Assembly: GCF_002727185.1 (NCBI RefSeq)
Contig: NZ_NIZW01000019.1
Location: 62,001 to 126,000, forward strand
Direction: 5' to 3'
DNA: 64,000 nucleotides
Source: Rhodopirellula bahusiensis
Lineage (GTDB): Bacteria > Planctomycetota > Planctomycetia > Pirellulales > Pirellulaceae
Both the position numbers and the translations under genes were made by a program. Of the stretch, positions 52,561 to 60,500 are shown one piece after another. How positions within the stretch are numbered: the first letter of the stretch is position 1; each line of letters starts with the position of its first letter. The notes beneath the pieces were generated by a model that was not told the DNA's origin, did not search any database, and was given only the letters and a program-made list of their open reading frames with translations.

Positions 52561-53493
52561 CTAAGGAAGCTTAATTGGCTTTTCCATTGCATCTTTATCC
52601 CAATACGGGCTGTCATATGCTGATGCACTTAGCTCTTCCCCCCATGGTAAGGAACGCAACAGGGGTGTGATGTGCGTCAGCAGCTTCTTTGGGTTTGGGC
52701 AAGGCAAGAGAATCTTCGTTCCTTCCGTGTCTGCCAATTCCCCAGCCAAGCCTCCGAGATAGGGGGTGTTTGGTTCGGTTAATATCAATGCTTCGGCAAT
52801 TGCATTGCGAGTCTCGTCCAGGTGTTGAGAAGGGACGCAAACTAATAGCGTCTTTGCCTGTGAGCGTTCGAGGGACTTTGCCTTTAGTTCCGTGGGGTCA
52901 GGGGCTTTTGCCCCCAGTGGCCATATCGGATCGAAGAAGAAACCAAGAAGCTTGGCTGCCTCTGCAGTGTCCACAAAATTTTGAGTCACTAGAACTGTCG
53001 ATAGGTCCTCAGCTAGGCGGAAAGTTGAGAGGTTTTTCAGTTTCGACTCTTTGAGATGATATTCTTCAATATCGAGAAAAAAGTGAGGGTTCTTCTTTAG
53101 TCGCAGACCTTTCGTTCGATCTTGGTTGACAGCACCAGATACCACAGTGAGGGTTTGGTATGCCATATAGTCACCGAACTTCGATCTTACCGGAAGTAGC
53201 TCCCCATTGGGATCAAGGGCGCGAAAGAGTGCTGCTGTTGCCCGTTTGCTGAAAACTGGTACATGAAAATCGCAACAAGGGAAGTCGTTGAAAGGGTTCA
53301 CGTTTTCCTGGTACGTGAATTCAGGATGATCCCAGACAGCTCCCAGTCGCGGGACATTGAAGTCAGGGGTTTCTGGATAGAAATTTGTAAAGTCGCAGGT
53401 TCGGTCGTTTGGATTGGTTAATCCTGGAAGATCCCATCCGAAACCTTCGAAACGCGGGTCTCTTGCAATTGTGCGAAGTTTGTAAATGTTTAT
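52561..53493 (-). CDS. Imm11-like immunity protein with no standard start codon
   Basis: From the GTG at 53301 the protein has 246 residues, but homology to the 50589-51599 protein extends upstream in frame (RDPRFEGFGWDLPGL) to an ATA at 53493, preceded by GAGGAG at a normal distance. The likely original ATG has become ATA, or ATA is used weakly. The core FHVPVFSKRATAALFRAL, LPVRSKFGDYMAYQTLTVV is Imm11. Its toxin is missing; the space upstream is filled by a transposase remnant. Confidence 0.6.
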   Translation of the reverse strand: MNIYKLRTIARDPRFEGFGWDLPGLTNPNDRTCDFTNFYPETPDFNVPRLGAVWDHPEFTYQENVNPFNDFPCCDFHVPVFSKRATAALFRALDPNGELLPVRSKFGDYMAYQTLTVVSGAVNQDRTKGLRLKKNPHFFLDIEEYHLKESKLKNLSTFRLAEDLSTVLVTQNFVDTAEAAKLLGFFFDPIWPLGAKAPDPTELKAKSLERSQAKTLLVCVPSQHLDETRNAIAEALILTEPNTPYLGGLAGELADTEGTKILLPCPNPKKLLTHITPLLRSLPWGEELSASAYDSPYWDKDAMEKPIKLP

Positions 53494-53554
53494 GTCAAAA
53501 AATCTCCTCGCTCAATTTCTTCATTTCTCGCCACTAAATTCCCCGGAGAACCAC

Positions 53555-53992
53555 GGAAGAACGCACTCATGGTCGAATCGACGAGCGAAGCTACTACTTC
53601 TACGAGCTCTAAGCGGACCTGCCAGACGTTTCAAGGTGGAAGGGACTCCAAGCCGTTGGAATGTCAATCAGCAACACTGAGCGCCGCAAGGGCGATGAGA
53701 TCTCGGTTCGATACTACATCGTTAGTAAGATGCTGCCTAGTGAAGACTTCGCCAGCGCGGTTCGTGGGCATTGGGGAACTGAAAACAGTTGCCACTGGCA
53801 ACTTATGTGATCTTCGGCGAAGGCCAATATCGAATCCGCAAGGGGCATGGCGATGAGAACTTCTACACGATGCGGCGAACCGCATTGGGTCTATTGAAAC
53901 AAGAGAAAACAGCCAAGTGTGGAGCAAAGAACAAACGCCTCACTGCGGGTTCGGGCGACGGCTACATGGAAAGAGTCGTTCTCAGCACGTGA
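53555..53992 (+). pseudogene. ISAs1-family transposase remnant
   Basis: Reading across at least three frameshifts, the plus strand encodes MSISNTERRKGDEIS, VRGHWGTENSCHWQL, YRIRKGHGDENF, MRRTALGLLKQEKTA and NKRLTAGSGDGYMERV, the C-terminal landmarks of ISAs1-type transposases. The N-terminal two thirds and both inverted ends are absent. It is opposite to the toxin locus and sits where the toxin of the next immunity gene should be. The rest of 53494-54036 shows nothing else. Confidence 0.75.
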
Positions 53993-54036
53993 TTCGCCGT
54001 GCAATCGCCCTGACAATGTAATGAAGTCACTGGAGA

Positions 54037-54564
54037 TTATGTAGCCTTCGTGAATTTGCTGAGTATTTCATTAGCTTCATCGACTAATTCCGAATGTTTA
54101 TCTCTCGCAATTTCTTTCAGATCTTCGGTCAAAAACGCGTACAGCTCTGGACGCTCAACGCTACCATGGCACAAATAGCTGATCAGTCGTGACAAGCAAG
54201 CTGATTTTGAGTTCTTACTCAATGAGTGTGAGAGAAACGACTCGATTGATTCAAGCCAAAACTCTAGTCGCTTTAGCATCTCTGGTGTCGCGAGGCCGTT
54301 TCTTCGTATCGGACTCAGTTCCGCGATGCCAAGAAGTCTCAGTGTTTGGCACATTACTATCATGGAGCTAATCAGATCGCGGTCAATGGCTGACGGTTGG
54401 GACAGGTTTCGGTATTCGGAGATTGCCGCCTGCATGAATTCTGCAAACGATTCTTCATTGCAGCCTTTGAACGGTCTGAGCGTTTCTGCGAGACTCGGTT
54501 GTACTCCATTCTCCAATAGAGTGATCCCGCTATGATGCTGCAGGACTGCAAGATTTGAACTCAT
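54037..54564 (-). CDS. Putative immunity protein for the main toxin
   Basis: 175 residues starting 15 bases after the end of the giant gene. Helical throughout (LAETLRPFKGCNEESFAEFMQ, LLGIAELSPIRRNG, LKRLEFWLESIESFLS). No family recognised; its position directly after the toxin tip makes it the presumed cognate immunity protein. Confidence 0.65.
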   Translation of the reverse strand: MSSNLAVLQHHSGITLLENGVQPSLAETLRPFKGCNEESFAEFMQAAISEYRNLSQPSAIDRDLISSMIVMCQTLRLLGIAELSPIRRNGLATPEMLKRLEFWLESIESFLSHSLSKNSKSACLSRLISYLCHGSVERPELYAFLTEDLKEIARDKHSELVDEANEILSKFTKAT

Positions 54565-54579
54565 TTGAATTAACTTCCC

Positions 54580-57500
54580 TCAATTCAGGTATTCTATGAT
54601 TGCCCGAGGGTCGATTCCGCCGGTGATAAGTATTTCCTTTGCTCGAAGGACATTCTTAACGTCAATTCCGCGGCCGTGTCTCTTAACGTGCTGGAGCACG
54701 TTTGAGTGAGAGACGACTCCCGATCCCGTCTCAAGCAGTTTTTTGATGTCAATTTTTACCAGGCCTGCGCCACTTTTGTAAAAAGCAGCACCGCTTTCTT
54801 CAAGTGACGCTGAAATATACTTTGTCGGATAGCCTTGTATGTGATCAGTGATCGTTCCGCCAACTCCTTTCGGTAGGATCCGCTGGCCAGCTGCGTACCT
54901 CGCAAGGTCGTCTGCGTCTAGTGCTCGATAGCAATTGTTGTGCACCAGGATACCAGAGTTACCGACCTGGTAGACGTGCTCGCAATCGACTTCGATATTG
55001 TAAACATCGGTAGGCTGGTAATGGAAGGCTCGAGAAACAAGTTGCAAGGGGCCATCATTGCTATGGACTTGTTCGTCGATTTCGAGTTCACCGAGCGGTA
55101 CCCATTCCAGCCGGTCCAGTGACCAGACAGGGTGGATGCTTGTGCCATTGAGGATGGTTCCGTCGCTGAAGGTGGCTTCGACGAGATTGGTTGCCCCGCG
55201 TGTGACGAAGCGTCCGGTGACCAGGTTGCCGTGGCCGTCAGAGAGTGGCGGGCAAGGTTCAATGGAACGGATGGTTGCCCAGCCGGCAACATTCAGTTCT
55301 TCAAGCTGCAGGTGAAGGCGCGCACCCGTCTGGAAGCCTTGCTCCTCGATCCACGTTAGCGGGCGAAGAAGCTCGACCTCGACCCTTGCTCCATCTTCAC
55401 GCTCGATCTCGGCGGAAAGCAGCCGCCACGTTGATTCGTGTGCGTCGGGAATCCGATTCTCGGCACCGAAGGCTTCTGGGTTCTTGGTGTCGATCCGAGA
55501 GCCGAGTGGAACTTCTTCGATCGGGACGACAATCGCAGACTCAGCCTGAGGGGCCTCCCATTCAATTCCAAGGTCGTAACTGAACGACTCGCTGGCGTTG
55601 GTCGCATAGGCCATCTCGAGATTTGATTTTGCGACGGGCAACGCAGACAGATGGACCTTCGTACCGGCGACAAAGCAGCCGCCGAGCTTCAGGAAGTCCG
55701 GGCCGTTGAGTTTCTTTAAGGCCGCACCTCCGGCGGCTCCCAACGCGGGTGCGAAGTTGAGACCGATCATGGCAACGTTGCCAGCGATCTGCCAGCCGGT
55801 CATGTTGCCACCGTTGGTCGCTAGGTTGTTGGCTTGCTGGATGCCTTGGCCCACTGCCGCCACCGTGTCCACAAACGAGTAGACGCGGGCTGCCGCGAGG
55901 CCAACTTTTGCAATTGCACTGGCACAAGCCGGTGCCGAGGCGCCTCCTGACAAAACGCCGACGCCGATTTGGACAACCACGCCCGCAACGGCGCCCTCTA
56001 CATATCCAACCGTGTAAGCGAACTCATGGCCTTCGATTGCCCCGAGGTTTGGAATGGAAAGGTCGTATCCATAAACGACCAGTCCTTCGAACGGGTTGAT
56101 TACGTCGAGGAAGCCATCAATCTGGCCGTTCACGTAGCTTTGGTACGATTCGATCGCATCAATGATGACGGGTTCGTAGTAGTCCCAGGCCCCTCCGGGA
56201 TCGCCTGTTGCCAAGTACAGCTCATTGATAAACGCAGTCCCAGTGTCCTGGATCCAGGTTGTCAGGTCATTGACGCTATTTACTAGCTGGGCACCGACGG
56301 AGAATTGCCATGAGGTGGCAAGCTGTGGCACGTAGTCTTCGGTAGACAGTTGTAATGTGACACTGAATGGTGTGCCGGTGTTGTCGTATCCAGAGTACGT
56401 GTTGCTTGCGTACCGATCGCCATTGGTGCCGCTGAAGGTCACTTGGCCCGATTTGTTATCGAGTGAGTATGAACCGTCAAGTTTGCCACCTGAGCTTTGC
56501 CAGTTGCCTCCGCTGGCCTTGCCTTCGGAGTATTCGTAAATGCCGGTGTTGCTCCAGCCGTAGGAGATATCGGTCGAATAGGACTGCTTGGTGTCTCCTG
56601 TGAATGACTTCATTGACACATGTGGATTGGTGTAGCCGTCAAAGGCACCTCCGTTCGGATCGCCACCGCCATACCCCTGATCAAAGTTCCATCCACTACC
56701 GGATCCTCCTCCGCCGTAGCCGCCATATCCACCGCTCGAGTTCGGGTCATAGACGCCGACCCCCGTGGTTTTGTGTTGGACGTCGATTTTGTGCGAGTAT
56801 GAACCTTCATTGTGCCATGTGCCGCCTCCGTAACCGCCGGAACCACCGCCACCATAACCCCCATAGCCACCATAACCCCCGTAGCCACCATAACCGCTGC
56901 TCCCGGCCGTCGATCCTTTGTCGGCGTACTTGTCATCGCGATCGAAGTCGCGGAACACTTCTCTTTCGATCGCTACTTCGACCTTCGACGAACCGGCGGT
57001 CTGGGTTTCAATGCGGGTATCGAATGTGTGCGATACGTCGGTTTCAGAGTACTTGTGGTAGTCTCCATTGCTGGATCCATAGTAATAGTTGCTAAACTCC
57101 TGGATATCGTCTTTGCGGTCGTATTCGCCGGTGTGCTTGTTGTCGACATACACCTTATGAACGACAGTCGAGTTGTATTTTGTGACGGGCGTCGGGCCCG
57201 AGTTGTCGACGCTACGGAAATGGGTGACTGTGCGGACATCCTTGTTGTCATCGTGGTTCTTATCCGCGCCGTATTTGTCGCTGGTGTTGATGTCCGAGAC
57301 GGTCTGCTTAGTGGTTGTTTCGTCGAACTTGGTGGTGGTTGATTTACTACCGGCATCGGTGACCCAGCCATCCGTCCGTTCCTTCACCGAATTGTTCGTT
57401 ACGACGGTGGTCGAATCCACGACGCGGTTGTTTGCCGTGTAAGTAGTAACACGGTGCGTCGTGGTTTTGTCATCTTCCGTCCGGATCGTCCCTTTTTCCG

Positions 57501-60500
57501 AGAACTCAGTGTCGGTAGTGGCTTTGGTGTCGGTCTCACCGTTGGCTTTGTGTGTGACAGCGAGAACCACATCTGTGCCGTACTTCGTAATCGTACCGAC
57601 GTCTGTCGAGTCGTTTTTGGTTACAGTCTGCGTGAACGTTCCGCCGCTGACATTGCCCGAGGTCGTTTCATAACCTGTGGTGGAGCGTTTTTCGGTTTCC
57701 GTTTGCTTGCCTTCGCTGTGGTAAGTCTGTGTCCCCACCTTCGCATTGTACGTGTGGACACCGGCCTTGATGTCGTGTTTGCGTGTCAGGTCAACACTGA
57801 AGTTGGATTTGCCTTTGTCGGATTTGATCTCACTGATCGCGTAAGCGAAGCCGCTGATCGTCCGATTGGTTTTGCTCTCTTGGTACTTGTCCCAGGTTCC
57901 CTTGCCACCACCGTTGGCGGTGGTGTAAAGGTGCCCCGATTTGTCACCTCCGTATCCACCTCCATAACCGCCTCCGTATCCACCTGACGATCCGTCAAGC
58001 GAGGTCGTTGTCCAGTCGCGGTCGAGTGTCGACGTGATCGAACCATCAGAGGTGGTGTTGTTGTGGCCCTCGGAGGTGATGATGGCATGGCCTTGAGTTT
58101 TGGCATCGCCGTTGGTGGTTGATATGGTTGAATCGTCCCAAGTGACGACTGAGGTTTCATTGCGTTTGTCGCGGACGACCACTTTGCTATATCCATCACT
58201 TCCCACGATCGAACGAGTCGAGTTGAAGCCGGACCAGGTTGTGGTTACATCGGATGTGTCGTCGACATCCGTGACTGACTTGATTGTGTGGCTGGTGGCG
58301 TTGTCGGTGGTCGTCTGCGTGTATTTTCCGTCAACCTTTGTGTGACCCAGAGAAGAGCCTTTGCTTTCTGATCGGCTGTCAAGTTTGTCAGTCAGCGTCG
58401 AGCCATCCGCGTAACGATTGAATTGTGAGTTGCTTATCGTCTCGAATTTTCCACCGCCGTCATCGTTGTTGATTGTGACGACTTTCCAGTCGTATTGGAC
58501 GTTTTGACCGGTTGGTCCCGCTGGTGATCCGCCGTAGCCTCCGTAACCACCGTAGCCTCCATAGCCCGATGAGCCGCCACCATAGCCACCTCCGTATCCA
58601 CCTGTGGTGGAGTCATCTCGTGTCAGCGTTGACTTCGAGTGATCGCCCCAAGTGAAATTGCCGCTTACTTTCAGTTTGTCCGTTCGGTCTTCCGTGGTTG
58701 TGCCATTGATTGTCGACACAAAATAGTTGGATGACGCAGTTCCGGTCCCGGTAGACTTCTCGTTTCCATCGGTCTTGGTGTGAGTGAGCATCCCTTTGGT
58801 GTCGCTGTACTTGTAGTCGAAGCTTTCGCCATTGTATTCAGACGAATTCTCTGCAAGCGTTACCGTGGATGTTTCGTCGTACTTATTGGTTGACACCGTG
58901 TTCGGCGTGATACCTGACACCAGGACAGATGAGGTAAATGTTGACGCGGTAAAAGTGCCCGACTGGTTGAGAATTGCCTCGGATTTGCCATCCTGCGTTT
59001 GATCGATATGGCTTTTGGTGTGCCCATAGTCTGCAACATCCATGGTCGTATTGCGTTTTGAGTTGTCGACGACCTTTCCGCCTTCGTTGTAGCTTTCAAC
59101 CTCCTTCGAGTACGAAGTGTTGTCGCGATAGCCTTCGACGTGACTCGTCGACCACTGTTTGTATTTGACGTCGGTCAGGTCGCGGTTGGACTTCGATTTG
59201 TAGGTGACCGTCTCTTTGAATTGTGGCGTGCTAGATCCGTCTATTGTTGCGACGGTGTATCGGATCTTGGTTCCGTTCCCCGAGTCCTTTGTCTTGTCGC
59301 TGTATTTGCCTGATTCGTTGCGTTTTGACTTGGCGTATGTTTCAGTCGTGCTGTCAGCGAACAACTCGTAAGTGCTTTCGGTGTGGAAATCGTACTTTCC
59401 GTCACTGCTACGGACGCTCTTCGAATCCGCTTTGGAATTGTTCGTCCGAGTCCAACCGCCGGTCGTCGATGCTTCGCTAACTTCCTGATGACGTTTTGTT
59501 GTGACGGTTTCTTTCGATGTGCCTTCTCCATCACTCTCTGATGTCTCGTACGCGGTATGAACTCCGTTCAAGACTAAGTCATGGGTCGTTGCTTTGGATT
59601 TCGAAGAGTCTTTGCCTTCGAGGTGCTTCACTTCCGACGCAGTGGACCATGTGAGCCCGTGACTGGTGGGGGTTACCGTCTTCGACTTCATTGTGTTGTC
59701 GTAGACATAAGTCGAGTCGTTCTTGTCCTTTGACTTCGAATCTGATTGGCTCGTTGAACTTGTTGCTCCAGAAACGTTAGTTTGTTCCTGTTCGAGGCTG
59801 TATGTCCAAAGAGAACCAGTCGAGGCAGTAAGGGTGTGGTTTTTGCCTGACTGCGTCACAACCGTTCCCGAGAACGTTTGCGGAGTTCCCTTTGTCGCGT
59901 CGATGTCGTATCCGGGAGCTTGGCGAGCGTCGGTCGACTTGCTGGTGACAGTGATGTCAGAGTTAGATTTGGTCAGGCCGTCGTCGGTCGACTCAGACTT
60001 GGAAAATGAGTCGGTCGTCTTGTTAGCGTAAAGATTAGTCTCGGCAATCGAGAAGAGCTCATAGGTGCCGTCGAAATCGCTGTGTCCTTTCGACTCCGTT
60101 TTTTGCCACGTTTTCAAATTCGTTGTACCGCGATTGATGTCGGTGACTGTGCCTTCATCGTCCCTGGACCATTTACGGTCTCCCTTTTCCGAATTGTCGA
60201 AATAGGAGTGGGCGGTCTTGGTTGTCGTTGCTCCTACTGTCTTGCTGGTTTGAGAATCGGATGCATTGGTGATGAATTTCCCATCGCGATCATCGACAAA
60301 GTTTGACTTTGAATGCGTTTCGCGAGTGACTCCAGGGCTTAGGACTTCGGTCCCGTCAATCGTGCTGACCGTTTCTGACTGCGATAGATTCGTGCCAGAG
60401 TCTTTGGATGTTGAGTCGCTTGACTTTTCTATGACGGTTGCGGAGCCGATCGAGACAGTTGTTTTTTCTTGATCAAGTCCCGTAGACGTTCCGTTGCCTT

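Noticed and set aside
54937-55677. The Hint domain as a protein-splicing intein.
   Set aside because: It is followed by a toxin tip rather than an extein of a host protein, and tip-specific copies lie downstream, so it is the pretoxin autoprocessing type.
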